From JAEDHM01 sp964368645 (GTDB lineage: Bacteria; Bacillota; Clostridia; Christensenellales; CAG-1252), in assembly GCA_964368645.1 (NCBI GenBank), contig CAYJBY010000002.1, forward strand, positions 1-64,000: a DNA stretch of 64,000 nucleotides. Direction: 5' to 3'. Both the position numbers and the translations under genes were made by a program. The notes beneath the pieces are model-generated. The model was not told the origin of the DNA, searched no databases, and was given only the letters and a program-made list of their open reading frames with translations. Positions 15,037-23,748 of this stretch are shown one piece after another (position 1 is the stretch's first letter; every line of letters starts with the position of its first letter).

Positions 15037-17712
15037 TTATATCTGCTCCATTACGTAACACTCGATAAAATCGCCCTTCTTAACGTCATTGTAGCCGTCA
15101 ATGCCAAGTCCGCACTCAAAGCCTTGCATAACTTCCTTAGTGTCGTCTTTCATACGCTTAAGCGATGCGATCTTGCCTTCGAAGATAACTACGTTATCTC
15201 TTAACAATCTTACGTTAGCGTTACGTTCCATTTTACCGTCAACCACATAACAACCTGCAATAGTGCCTACGTTGGTAATGTGGAAAATCTCTCTAACCTC
15301 GGCCTTACCCAGATCGTTCTCCTTGAATTTGGGAGCCAGCATACCCGTAAGAGCCAAATTAATGTCGTTGATTACGTCGTAGATGATACGGTAATTACGA
15401 ATATCCACGTCGAATCTTGCGGCTGCAACCTTAGCGTTGTTATCGGGACGAACGTTAAATCCGATGATAATTGCGTTAGAGGTAGAAGCAAGCGTTACGT
15501 CGGACTCATTGACTGCGCCTACACCGCTATGCACGATTTTGACCTTAACCTCTTCGTTGGAAAGCTTCTTAAGCTCTTGCACAAGGGCCTCTACTGAACC
15601 TTGTACGTCGCCCTTGATAATAAGGTTAAGCTCTTTCAGCTTGCCCTGCGACATTTGAGCGAAGATGTCTTCCAAATTGGTGGAAGAGGACGCCATACGC
15701 TGTATTCTGTCCTTAACGCGTCTTTCGGCGGCTATTTGCTTGGCAAGTCTGTCGTCAACGCTGACAATCTGGTCGCCTGCGTTAGGAACCTCGTCAAAGC
15801 CTAAAACCGAAACGGGAGTTGAGGGACCTGCAACCTTAAGCAAATTGCCCTTGTCGTCTATCATAGACTTAATCTTGCCTATAACAGAACCTGCAACAAC
15901 GGTATCTGCGATTTTCAGGGTGCCGTTTTGAACCAAAACGGTTGCCACGGGACCGATATTCTTGTCCAGCTTCGCCTCGATAATCGTTCCTCTGGCAGGA
16001 GCCTTGGGGTTAGCCTTCAAGTCGTTCATTTCCGCCAAAAGAAGCATATCTTCAAGCAGTTTATCTACGTTTTCGCCTGTCTTTGCGGAAACGGGAACAC
16101 ACATAACGTCGCCGCCCCATTCCTCGATTAGCAAACCGTTGTTGGATAAATCAACCTTAACCTTTTCGATATCCGCACCGATCTTATCTATCTTGTTAAT
16201 TGCGATAATTACAGGTACGTTCGCGGCTTTTGCGTGGCTGATAGCCTCCTTGGTTTGAGGCATTATGCTGTCGTCTGCGGCTACAACTATAACGGCAATA
16301 TCCGTTACCATTGCACCTCTGGCTCTCATAGAAGTAAAAGCTTCGTGTCCGGGAGTGTCGATAAAGGTAATCTTTTCGCCCTTCAGTCTGATAGTATAAG
16401 CACCGATGTGCTGTGTTATACCGCCTGCCTCGCCGCTTGCTACGTTAGCCTTACGGATATAGTCCAAAAGGGAAGTTTTACCGTGGTCAACGTGTCCCAT
16501 AATCGTAACAACGGGAGCTCTCTTAACCTTCTTGCTTTCGTCCTCTATCTCCTGTTCCAAAACGATCTCTTCAAGTTTTTCTTCCATCGTCTTGTCAAGT
16601 TTCAGCTCTAAGGTGATGTTAAAATCACTGCTGATTAATGACGCGGTGTCAAAATCGATACTGTCGTTGACGTTCTTGAACATACCTAAAAGCAAAAGCT
16701 TTTTGACAATATCGGTGCCCGGCTTGCCTATCTTCTCAGCGAGGAGCTTAATAGGTACGGGATCCTGATTAACAGTGGCGTGCTCAATGACTATAGTCTG
16801 CTGTTGAAGCATACCTGACTTGGAATACTTCTTGGACTTAAATCTGCGGTTAAGCTCGCTTTCGTTGATTTCTTCCGTGCTAAGTTCACGGCGTAACGCG
16901 CTCTTCTTGTTGGTCTTCTTGTCATCGTAAGCGGCACCCTTGCCCTGGTCGAACTTCTTCTTGTCCTTGCTGGGATCCTTGCCCTTATAACCGCCTGCTT
17001 GGGGTATATAGGTAGTGCCTGCCGGCGGCATAGCGTTGCCTGTACCCGCGGTATTGTTATTAGGTCTGGAATATCCGCCGGGGGCGTTATTGTCGCGCCT
17101 AGGCTGATAACCGTTGGAATTGTTATAGTTATTGTTATTACGATCGCCGCCGCGTCTTCCGCCGTTTTCCTGCGGAATATACGTCTTACTGGGAACGAAC
17201 TTTTTAATCTCTCCGACGTTAGCTCTCAGTTCAGGTCTGTATGCAGGCTTGGGAGGAGCAACAGGCTCGGCTTGCGGTTTGACCTCAGCTGTCGGCTCTG
17301 CCGCCGCAGGAGTTTCGCTCTTAGGCGCTTCAGCCGCAGGCTCTGCCGCTACGGGAGCAACTTCCTTAGACTCAACCTCATCGGCAGGCTTTTCAGTCGC
17401 CTTCGGTTCTTCCTTAACGTCAACCGTAACGCTTTCCGCTACAGCCGTTTCTTCCGTCTTTTCCGCCACAGGCGTAACAGCGTTGGCGTCATTGGCTTCG
17501 GACATATCCTGTTGCAGAGAAAGCAGTTCAGCCTGCTCCCTTGCGATGCGTTCCAGCTCGGCTTTTCTGTCCTTGATTGCCGAGGACAGCGTTTCCGCTC
17601 TGCGTTTTAACTCTTTTACAGCGTACGACAAATTCTTAAAGCTCTTGGTGTCTTTTTCGAATAAGGTATTAATGTTACTAGTAAAGTCGTTAGGCTTAGC
17701 CGTACTATTCAC
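15037..17712 (-). CDS. infB: Translation initiation factor IF-2
   Basis: A GTPase that places initiator tRNA on the 30S subunit. The first ~290 residues are a low-complexity Ala/Glu/Pro then Gly/Asn/Arg-rich linker. An IF2_N domain (~300-370) is followed by the G domain with GHVDHGKTSLL, DTPGHEAF and NKID, then domains II-IV. I use the GTG at 17712, preceded by GGAGG at 8 nt, giving 891 residues; an upstream in-frame TTG lies across the ribosome-binding site. It follows ylxQ in the nusA operon. Confidence 0.95.
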   Translation of the reverse strand: MNSTAKPNDFTSNINTLFEKDTKSFKNLSYAVKELKRRAETLSSAIKDRKAELERIAREQAELLSLQQDMSEANDANAVTPVAEKTEETAVAESVTVDVKEEPKATEKPADEVESKEVAPVAAEPAAEAPKSETPAAAEPTAEVKPQAEPVAPPKPAYRPELRANVGEIKKFVPSKTYIPQENGGRRGGDRNNNNYNNSNGYQPRRDNNAPGGYSRPNNNTAGTGNAMPPAGTTYIPQAGGYKGKDPSKDKKKFDQGKGAAYDDKKTNKKSALRRELSTEEINESELNRRFKSKKYSKSGMLQQQTIVIEHATVNQDPVPIKLLAEKIGKPGTDIVKKLLLLGMFKNVNDSIDFDTASLISSDFNITLELKLDKTMEEKLEEIVLEQEIEDESKKVKRAPVVTIMGHVDHGKTSLLDYIRKANVASGEAGGITQHIGAYTIRLKGEKITFIDTPGHEAFTSMRARGAMVTDIAVIVVAADDSIMPQTKEAISHAKAANVPVIIAINKIDKIGADIEKVKVDLSNNGLLIEEWGGDVMCVPVSAKTGENVDKLLEDMLLLAEMNDLKANPKAPARGTIIEAKLDKNIGPVATVLVQNGTLKIADTVVAGSVIGKIKSMIDDKGNLLKVAGPSTPVSVLGFDEVPNAGDQIVSVDDRLAKQIAAERRVKDRIQRMASSSTNLEDIFAQMSQGKLKELNLIIKGDVQGSVEALVQELKKLSNEEVKVKIVHSGVGAVNESDVTLASTSNAIIIGFNVRPDNNAKVAAARFDVDIRNYRIIYDVINDINLALTGMLAPKFKENDLGKAEVREIFHITNVGTIAGCYVVDGKMERNANVRLLRDNVVIFEGKIASLKRMKDDTKEVMQGFECGLGIDGYNDVKKGDFIECYVMEQI

Positions 17713-17728
17713 TACGATTACCTCCAAA

Positions 17729-18025
17729 TTATTTGTATTGATTAATTATACCATCTGCCAGATTGACGTCGGTTATCCCGATACAACGGCAGTTATCCTT
17801 ATGTGTCGCTTCGCTTATAAAACCGTCTTCAACGGTAATAAGCGGAATTTTAACGGTATCAGCCGTCGCGCTCAGTTTTTTCGCGGAAGTTCTGTTGATG
17901 GTCCGCTCGGTAAGAATCACCTTAACTGCAAGCGGAGAACGAATAACCGCATCCGCGCCGTAGGTAATCCTGCCTGCTCTGACAGCAAAACCGATATAAG
18001 TTTTGACCTTATTAACATCCGCCAT
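17729..18025 (-). CDS. ylxQ: L7Ae/L30e-family ribosome-associated protein (YlxQ)
   Basis: A 98-residue protein with the L7Ae fold: VKTYIGFAVRAGRITYGADAV, then a KVILTER strand and NCRCIGITDVNLADGI near the end. Members bind kink-turn RNA or ribosomes; the exact role of YlxQ is not settled. It overlaps ylxR by 14 bp and precedes infB, the standard order nusA-ylxR-ylxQ-infB. Confidence 0.9.
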   Translation of the reverse strand: MADVNKVKTYIGFAVRAGRITYGADAVIRSPLAVKVILTERTINRTSAKKLSATADTVKIPLITVEDGFISEATHKDNCRCIGITDVNLADGIINQYK

Positions 18026-18278
18026 AATCTTGTGTCAGGTTCTCGTAAACCGCATCGCAGACGTTAGTCTTAAATACCTTATTCAACAGCTTGGCTTTGA
18101 CGCATTTTTTGATGCAGTCGGAGTTGCCGCATATATAGCAACCGCGGCCGCCGAGCCGTCCAGTAACGTCGATCTTAAAATCTCCGTCAACGGTATGGAC
18201 AATGCGTATCAAAGACGCTTTAGGCTGCATTTGTCTGCAAGCTATGCACATACGCAACGGAATTTTCTTTTCGGTCAA
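18012..18278 (-). CDS. ylxR: YlxR family RNA-binding protein (DUF448)
   Basis: 88 residues with the family's MCIACRQMQPKASLIRIV start and GRLGGRGCYICGNSDCIKKCVK, a positively charged RNA-binding surface. It begins at a TTG at 18278, 9 nt after a GGAGG that lies within the nusA 3' end; the nusA TGA overlaps this TTG. YlxR has been linked to RNase P and to transcription regulation in other Firmicutes. Confidence 0.9.
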   Translation of the reverse strand: MTEKKIPLRMCIACRQMQPKASLIRIVHTVDGDFKIDVTGRLGGRGCYICGNSDCIKKCVKAKLLNKVFKTNVCDAVYENLTQDYGGC

Positions 18279-19381
18279 ATCGTGTCGCCTCCGTCATTGC
18301 CGCCGTTATCGGCGGTTTCTGTTTCCTCATCCTCACCTACTACGGAGGAATAAGGCTTAATGTCTATCTTCCACTCGGTAAGTCTTGCCGCCAAACGAGC
18401 GTTCTGACCTTCCTTGCCGATTGCGAGAGAAAGCATATTATCATTAACGATTACGCGTGCGCTCTTCTCGTCGTCGTTTACCTGAACCATAGCGACCTTT
18501 GCGGGGCTGATTGCTCTGGCGATGAATTCAAGAGGCTCGGAGCACCAAGGAATAACGTCTATTCTTTCGCCGTTAAGCTCCTTGACGATTACGTTGATAC
18601 GGGAACCCTTAGGTCCGATACAAGCACCCACCGCGTCCACGTTGGAATCCTCGGAATAAACGGCTATCTTAGTACGGAAACCTGCTTCTCTTACGATTTT
18701 CTTAACGGTAACTAAACCGCTTTTAATCTCGGGAACTTCCATCTCAAACAGTTTTTCAACGAACATCGGGTGGCTACGGGAAACCATAACCTGCAAATTG
18801 CCGGAAAGACTGTCGCGGAGTTTTTTGATATAAACCTTGATTACGTCGCCGACCTTATAGGTTTCGGTGCGAATCTGATCGGACTGGGATAAAACGCCCT
18901 CCATCATAGTGGAAAGTATCTCAACGTACACGTTGTTACCCTCGATACGGCGCACAACCGCGGAAAGAATCTCGCCTTCCTTGTCGGTCATTTCGTCACG
19001 AATCTGAGCCTTGCTAACGTCGTTGAGCTTTTGAATAATAACCTGTTTCGCAGTTTGAGCCGCAATACGAGTAAAAAGTTTAGGCGAAAGCTCGGTCATA
19101 ATCATATCGCCGACTTTATATGAACCCTTAATCTCCTTAGCGTCCTCAAGTGAAATCTCCTTATCGGGATCTTCTACTTCTTCGACTACGGTCTGATAAG
19201 CGAACGCCCTGATTACGTTGCGCTCGGGGGTTAGCTTAATCATAACGGGTTTCGCTTCGCCTGTTTCTTTTTTATAAGCAGAGCTTAAGCCCGATTCGAG
19301 GGCGGCAATAAACACGTCCTTACTGATTTTCTTTTCCTTTTCCAGCTCGTCTAACGCCAGAAAAAACTCTTTGTTAGTCAT
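18275..19381 (-). CDS. nusA: Transcription termination/antitermination factor NusA
   Basis: A 368-residue factor that binds RNA polymerase and modulates pausing and termination. The order is an N-terminal domain (1-130), S1 (GEILSAVVRRIEGNNVYVEI), KH1 (VGACIGPKGSRINVIVKELNGERIDVI) and KH2 (LAIGKEGQNARLAARLTEWKIDI). It ends with an acidic tail and lacks the C-terminal repeats of enterobacteria, as is normal in Firmicutes. An AGGAGG site precedes the ATG. Confidence 0.96.
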   Translation of the reverse strand: MTNKEFFLALDELEKEKKISKDVFIAALESGLSSAYKKETGEAKPVMIKLTPERNVIRAFAYQTVVEEVEDPDKEISLEDAKEIKGSYKVGDMIMTELSPKLFTRIAAQTAKQVIIQKLNDVSKAQIRDEMTDKEGEILSAVVRRIEGNNVYVEILSTMMEGVLSQSDQIRTETYKVGDVIKVYIKKLRDSLSGNLQVMVSRSHPMFVEKLFEMEVPEIKSGLVTVKKIVREAGFRTKIAVYSEDSNVDAVGACIGPKGSRINVIVKELNGERIDVIPWCSEPLEFIARAISPAKVAMVQVNDDEKSARVIVNDNMLSLAIGKEGQNARLAARLTEWKIDIKPYSSVVGEDEETETADNGGNDGGDTI

Positions 19382-19389
19382 AATGCCTC

Positions 19390-19851
19390 CTAAAATTTTA
19401 TAACAGGTTTTATTATAGAAATAGCTTTTTTGTCGAATGTATCGGCTTTACTGCCGACTGTTACGGTTACGCTCTCATCCGTCCAGCTTTGCAGAACACC
19501 GCAAATCTTCTTCTTGCCGTTGACAGGCTGATAAAACGAAAGCTCTATCTCCTTGCCGCAATTCTTACGGAAATCTCTTTCCAAAGTAAGCGGACGGTCA
19601 AGACCGGGAGAGGATACGTTAAGGTTGTAAGCCGCGCCGCCGGTGGGATCGTTCTCTTCCAGTGCGCCGTCAATGGCGTTGCTTACCTTCTCACAGTCGT
19701 CAAGGGATATGCCGCCCTCGGCGTCTGTATCGATATATACGGTCAAGGTCATAGTGCCGTACTCTTTTTTGTACGATACTTCAACCAGCTCGTAGCCCAA
19801 GGCTTCGATAATGGGACGAACGCAAGCGTCGGCAAGCTCTTTAACAGCCAT
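19390..19851 (-). CDS. rimP: Ribosome maturation factor RimP
   Basis: 153 residues. The N-terminal domain includes YELVEVSYKKEYGTMTLTVYIDTDAEGGISLDDCEKVSNAID, and the second carries YNLNVSSPGLDRPL, the RimP signature. It is needed for 30S assembly. It starts the rimP-nusA-infB group, with an AGGAG site at about 7 nt, 20 bp after a strong hairpin. Confidence 0.95.
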   Translation of the reverse strand: MAVKELADACVRPIIEALGYELVEVSYKKEYGTMTLTVYIDTDAEGGISLDDCEKVSNAIDGALEENDPTGGAAYNLNVSSPGLDRPLTLERDFRKNCGKEIELSFYQPVNGKKKICGVLQSWTDESVTVTVGSKADTFDKKAISIIKPVIKF

Positions 19852-19862
19852 AATACTCTCCT

Positions 19863-19897
19863 ATAAAAATTATAGAGTGGGCAAATGCTCACTCTAT
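19863..19897 (-). terminator. Hairpin between the PolC-like gene and rimP (terminator or attenuator)
   Basis: A stem ATAGAGTG / CACTCTAT (19872-19879 with 19890-19897) is followed on the minus strand by AATTTTTAT. It can partly terminate transcription leaving the ispG/PolC-like genes, or act as a leader hairpin for rimP-nusA. Confidence 0.6.
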
Positions 19898-19967
19898 GTC
19901 GTAATAACGTCATATCGTTATTAATAATTTATCACAAAATATCGGAAAAAGCAAACATTTTTCGTTA

Positions 19968-21572
19968 CTATTTTTTCTTACTTATGAAAATATAGTACTT
20001 AATCATAGCTTTAGCGCAGGATAAAGCGTCTGGATTAATACCTATAGGTATCCCCCTAGAAGCGCACCTCTCCTCGAAAGTCTTGTTCTCCTCTCCCTTT
20101 TTCAAGCCCACCGCTGATATGTTCTTAAAGTCGGGAGAAGGTCGCTCGTATCGCCCTGCTTCCGCAAGCTCATAAACCGAGTCCGCAGTTTTTTGGTTCC
20201 AAACCACAACCTGTGCGCCTACGATAAACTTCAAAAGGTCGGGGATAACGGTGTCCAATTTCGGTGCGGTGAATACCCTATCTCTAAGCTCAACGTGCAG
20301 GCTATCTACGTTGCGTATTTTCAAAAAGGTGTGCAAAGCTTCCTTGACGGCTCCGTCCTCGGCTCTTACGCAGGCAAGCTCGTAGGCGTCCTCCGCGCCG
20401 TTTTGTTCCTCGTCCTTAACGTAGGAGCAGTAAAGAGCGCAAACGCTTCCTTTTGGCTTTTCAGCGGCGTTTTGTTCCTCCACAAAGCCCAACTGAACCA
20501 CGTCGTCATCCTTTAATTCAAAGGGTTTTAGCTCCGTATAATTGTCCGGCGGCGGTAACTTCTTCAGCTGCTCTTTAACCACTTCAAAGTCGATTTCGCA
20601 ATAGGCTATCAACACGGCGGATATGGAATATTCGTCGAACATTTCGTTATATTTGCATCTGCCGCGAACCATAACCGTTTCTCCGTCCTTGAGAAATTCC
20701 AGTTCGGGAACGGACTCCTCGGCGTAGTATCTGACCTTGATTGTGCCTGTAATATCATACAAGGAGAATTTATAGCAAAAACGCTTAGGCTTCCGCTTTT
20801 TCTTTGCTCTCTCCTTTTCCAGACGTTCCGACTCCTCGTCGCTTAAAACGACGCCCTCTTCTCCGACAGCGGATTCCTGCGGAGGCTCAGGCTTATCTTC
20901 ATACTCCTTTTTCTCAAAAAACTTGATCTCGCCGCATATAAGTACGCTTTCGACCTCGGATTTAACTGACGCGATATGGACGGGTATCCCCTTTTCCAAA
21001 TCCTTTTTTCGCCCTGCCAAATAGACTCTGTTTGAAATGGGAATAAGGGTGCTTCTACGGTCGATTTTCACGGTTTGAGTTTCCTCGATTACCGCGTTTT
21101 CAACCGACTCCCACGCGATTACGCAGTCAAGGCAAAAACGGCTGTGCAAATACTCCTTCACGTCGCTTTCAAAATTGACGTTTTGCGCGTAATCCTTCAC
21201 GTCCTCGGTTGCCTTAAAGGTAAGCACGGGTACGTCGTCGTCTGATAGCTCGATTCCGTCCGCAACAATTCCGCCGAACACAAATGGAAACCGCTTTGCC
21301 ATATAATCCTTCAACCTTGCGATTGTTGTGGGCTTGTTGGCAAAAATCTTCTCTACGTTGACTTTAATATCGTAATTCGGCAACTGCTCCTTAATACATT
21401 CCTTAATGGCGTTTTGCATTTCGGAATCGAAAACCGTGTCGTATTCCTCGGCAGGTATCAAAAAAGTAGCCGTCAGTTTGGCGTTCTGCAAACTGACTTC
21501 AACGCTTTTTATACGGAGAAAGCTGTACTTTCCCTGATATTTTTCGTTGATTAGCTCTAAAAAATCAGCCAT
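19968..21572 (-). CDS. PolC-derived protein lacking the polymerase domain
   Basis: A 534-residue protein at the exact polC locus (ispG-polC-rimP-nusA in Firmicutes). Residues ~1-200 resemble the PolC N-terminal domains (YSFLRIKSVEV, NANKPTTIARLKDYM-like helix). Residues ~205-335 are an OB fold, with a charged insert (~235-265) before KRFCYKFSLYDITGTIKVRYY and a DGETVMVRGRCKYNEMFDEYSISA strand. Residues ~365-520 sit where the DEDD exonuclease should be, but the motif I position reads CALYCSY rather than DxExTG. There is no PHP, palm, fingers or HhH region; PolC is normally ~1430 residues. It starts 8 bp inside the end of ispG. It could be a processivity or scaffold remnant; its function is unknown. 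Confidence 0.75.
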   Translation of the reverse strand: MADFLELINEKYQGKYSFLRIKSVEVSLQNAKLTATFLIPAEEYDTVFDSEMQNAIKECIKEQLPNYDIKVNVEKIFANKPTTIARLKDYMAKRFPFVFGGIVADGIELSDDDVPVLTFKATEDVKDYAQNVNFESDVKEYLHSRFCLDCVIAWESVENAVIEETQTVKIDRRSTLIPISNRVYLAGRKKDLEKGIPVHIASVKSEVESVLICGEIKFFEKKEYEDKPEPPQESAVGEEGVVLSDEESERLEKERAKKKRKPKRFCYKFSLYDITGTIKVRYYAEESVPELEFLKDGETVMVRGRCKYNEMFDEYSISAVLIAYCEIDFEVVKEQLKKLPPPDNYTELKPFELKDDDVVQLGFVEEQNAAEKPKGSVCALYCSYVKDEEQNGAEDAYELACVRAEDGAVKEALHTFLKIRNVDSLHVELRDRVFTAPKLDTVIPDLLKFIVGAQVVVWNQKTADSVYELAEAGRYERPSPDFKNISAVGLKKGEENKTFEERCASRGIPIGINPDALSCAKAMIKYYIFISKKK

Positions 21573-22605
21573 CGTACTCCTCTGCCATTTTCAACAGACT
21601 TTCGATAATCTTGTCGTTATCAACCTGCATAAGCTGTTTGCCGTGTGAAAAAATAATCGACCTTGTTTTGCCGCCGGCTACGCCGAAATCCGCGCCCTTA
21701 CCCTCGCCGATACCGTTGACTATACAGCCCATAACGGCGATTTTTAAGGGCTTTTTCACGTTCTCAAGTCTGGCGCAAAGGGCTTTTCCGATACCCTCTA
21801 CGTCTATGCAGGTTCTGCCGCAGGTCGGACAGGAAACAAGCTCAACTCCGCCCTTTCTCAGCCCTAAGGAACGAAGCAGTGTTTCGGCGGCTTTGACTTC
21901 CTCAACGGGATTGCCCGTAATAGATACTCTGACGGTATCCCCTATGCCCTCTAACAGCAAGCCGCCTATACAAGCGGAAGACTTAATCAGGGCCTGACTG
22001 CCGAAGCCTGCCTCGGTTACGCCTAAATGCAGAGGGTAAGCAGTATTCTGCGATAACAGCTTGTACGCGTCGTAACAGATTCTGCAATCGGACGATTTAA
22101 CAGAAATAATAATATCGTCAACTCCGTATTTTTCCAAAGTTCTCGCCTGTCTTAGTGCGCTTTCAACCAGAGCTTCGGCTGTAACGCCGTATTTTGCCTT
22201 GATGTCCTTATCCAAAGAACCGCCGTTGACGCCGATACGAACGGGAACGCGGTTAGCTTTTAGAGCGGCGCAAAGCTCCTTGACTTTCGCCTCTGAGCCG
22301 ATGTTAGAGGGATTGATTCTAACCTTGGCAACGCCGTTTTCGGCGCACCTTATCGCTAATTTGTAATCAAAATGAATATCTGCAACTAAGGGTACTGAGA
22401 AAGCCTTTGCCGCTCGGCAAAGGTTGTCCGCGGCTTTTTCTGTCGGAACGGTACAACGTACAATATCACAGCCGTTTGCTTGAAGCTGTGCGATTTGATT
22501 ATAGGTTGCGTCGTAATCCTCTGTTGAGGTGTTGGTCATAGACTGCACCGTTATAGGTGCACCGCCCCCTATTAATATGTTGCCTACTTTTACTTGCTTA
22601 GTCAT
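21565..22605 (-). CDS. ispG: (E)-4-hydroxy-3-methylbut-2-enyl-diphosphate synthase
   Basis: A [4Fe-4S] enzyme that converts MEcPP to HMBPP in the MEP isoprenoid pathway. The TIM-barrel domain begins ITVQSMTNTSTEDYDAT. The C-terminal cluster domain has CPTCGRTCID and MGCIVNGIGEGKGADFGVAGGK, giving three Cys plus Glu. At ~346 residues it is normal for the short bacterial form. The ATG at 22605 is preferred; an in-frame GTG lies 9 bp upstream. It follows rseP and clusters with dxr of the same pathway. Confidence 0.95.
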   Translation of the reverse strand: MTKQVKVGNILIGGGAPITVQSMTNTSTEDYDATYNQIAQLQANGCDIVRCTVPTEKAADNLCRAAKAFSVPLVADIHFDYKLAIRCAENGVAKVRINPSNIGSEAKVKELCAALKANRVPVRIGVNGGSLDKDIKAKYGVTAEALVESALRQARTLEKYGVDDIIISVKSSDCRICYDAYKLLSQNTAYPLHLGVTEAGFGSQALIKSSACIGGLLLEGIGDTVRVSITGNPVEEVKAAETLLRSLGLRKGGVELVSCPTCGRTCIDVEGIGKALCARLENVKKPLKIAVMGCIVNGIGEGKGADFGVAGGKTRSIIFSHGKQLMQVDNDKIIESLLKMAEEYDG

Positions 22606-22656
22606 CGTCCTCACCGTCTGTCAGCTTTTCCGAAGTAATCCGATCACAACAGGCTG

Positions 22657-23748
22657 TTAGCCCAGATTGAGTATTCCCGTTAGGTTAATTATATCACAAA
22701 CAATCGTCAATCCGAACAAAACTATCAAGCCGACGGTATGAATAATAGCTTCGGTCTTTCGTTTGATAGGCTTGCCCCTTATCCACTCCACAATGGTAAA
22801 AACCACACGAGAGCCGTCCAACGCAGGAAGCGGTAATGCGTTCATTATGGCGATGCTTGCGGAAATAATCCCGAACATCAGGAGTACTCCGCGAAAGCCC
22901 GTGACGCTTATCGTATCGGACATAATGGCAACCGTCGTTATCGGTCCGCCTAAATTGCCTGCAACGCCCACTGCCCCCGTAAAGAGCTTGCCGACAGTCT
23001 GGAACATCAGCACAATCAACTGGAATATAAATACCACCGCACGTACAAAAGCCTCAAACACGTTAAGTCTGTAATTGGTTGCGGAGCTTGTAATGCCTAT
23101 ACCGCGGTACTCCGTGCCGTCCTCCGCCTTAAAGGTGCCGATATTGACCTTAATCGTAACCTTTTCGCCGTTGCGTGCCACCAACGCCGTGGTTTCGTTG
23201 CCGTCAACCTTGGATAAAAGCGTTTTCAGATTAAACTCGTTAAGCGAATACACGTTTTTACCGTCCAACTTGAGAATAACGTCTCCGGCTTGAAAATTTT
23301 GTTCATAATTCTCGATTGAGGTATTGACGCTTTTAACCTGCGGCAAGGTGTAGCCGTAGGTGGAAAAAGCAATAGTTAAGATAAGTATTGCGGATAAAAA
23401 ATTAAAGGTAACTCCGGCAAGAAGCACTATTATGCGTTTCCAAGGTTTCTGGTTATTAAACGCACCCTCTACGGCTGCGTCCGAGTCCTTATCCTCACCT
23501 TCAAAAGCGCAGAAACCGCCCAGAGGTACAGGTCTAATGGAAAAAATCTCTCCCGATTTCATCGTCTTTTTGAAAATCGCAGGGCCGAAACCGATTGCAA
23601 ACTCGTTGATTTTGAAACCCAGTAATTTTCCTGCGGTATAATGCCCCAGTTCGTGAATGATAATCATTACCATCAACGCCAAAATCGCGACTAATATATA
23701 GCCGATTTTCGTCATAACCGATGCAAAATCCGCAATTAAAAAACTCAT
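22657..23748 (-). CDS. rseP: Site-2 intramembrane metalloprotease RseP/RasP
   Basis: A 363-residue M50 protease. The first helix carries the zinc site IIHELGHYTAGK, a PDZ domain lies around residues 120-210 (AGDVILKLDGKNVYSLNE), and the last helices contain NALPLPALDGSRVVF with the third zinc ligand. It cleaves membrane anti-sigma factors or signal peptides. The start overlaps the dxr stop (ATGA), the usual dxr-rseP coupling. Confidence 0.94.
   Translation of the reverse strand: MSFLIADFASVMTKIGYILVAILALMVMIIIHELGHYTAGKLLGFKINEFAIGFGPAIFKKTMKSGEIFSIRPVPLGGFCAFEGEDKDSDAAVEGAFNNQKPWKRIIVLLAGVTFNFLSAILILTIAFSTYGYTLPQVKSVNTSIENYEQNFQAGDVILKLDGKNVYSLNEFNLKTLLSKVDGNETTALVARNGEKVTIKVNIGTFKAEDGTEYRGIGITSSATNYRLNVFEAFVRAVVFIFQLIVLMFQTVGKLFTGAVGVAGNLGGPITTVAIMSDTISVTGFRGVLLMFGIISASIAIMNALPLPALDGSRVVFTIVEWIRGKPIKRKTEAIIHTVGLIVLFGLTIVCDIINLTGILNLG

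Noticed and set aside
17132..18067. 311-residue plus-strand frame opposite infB and ylxQ
   Set aside because: A shadow of the low-complexity IF-2 linker; Ser/Ala/Gly-rich composition is the complement of that region.
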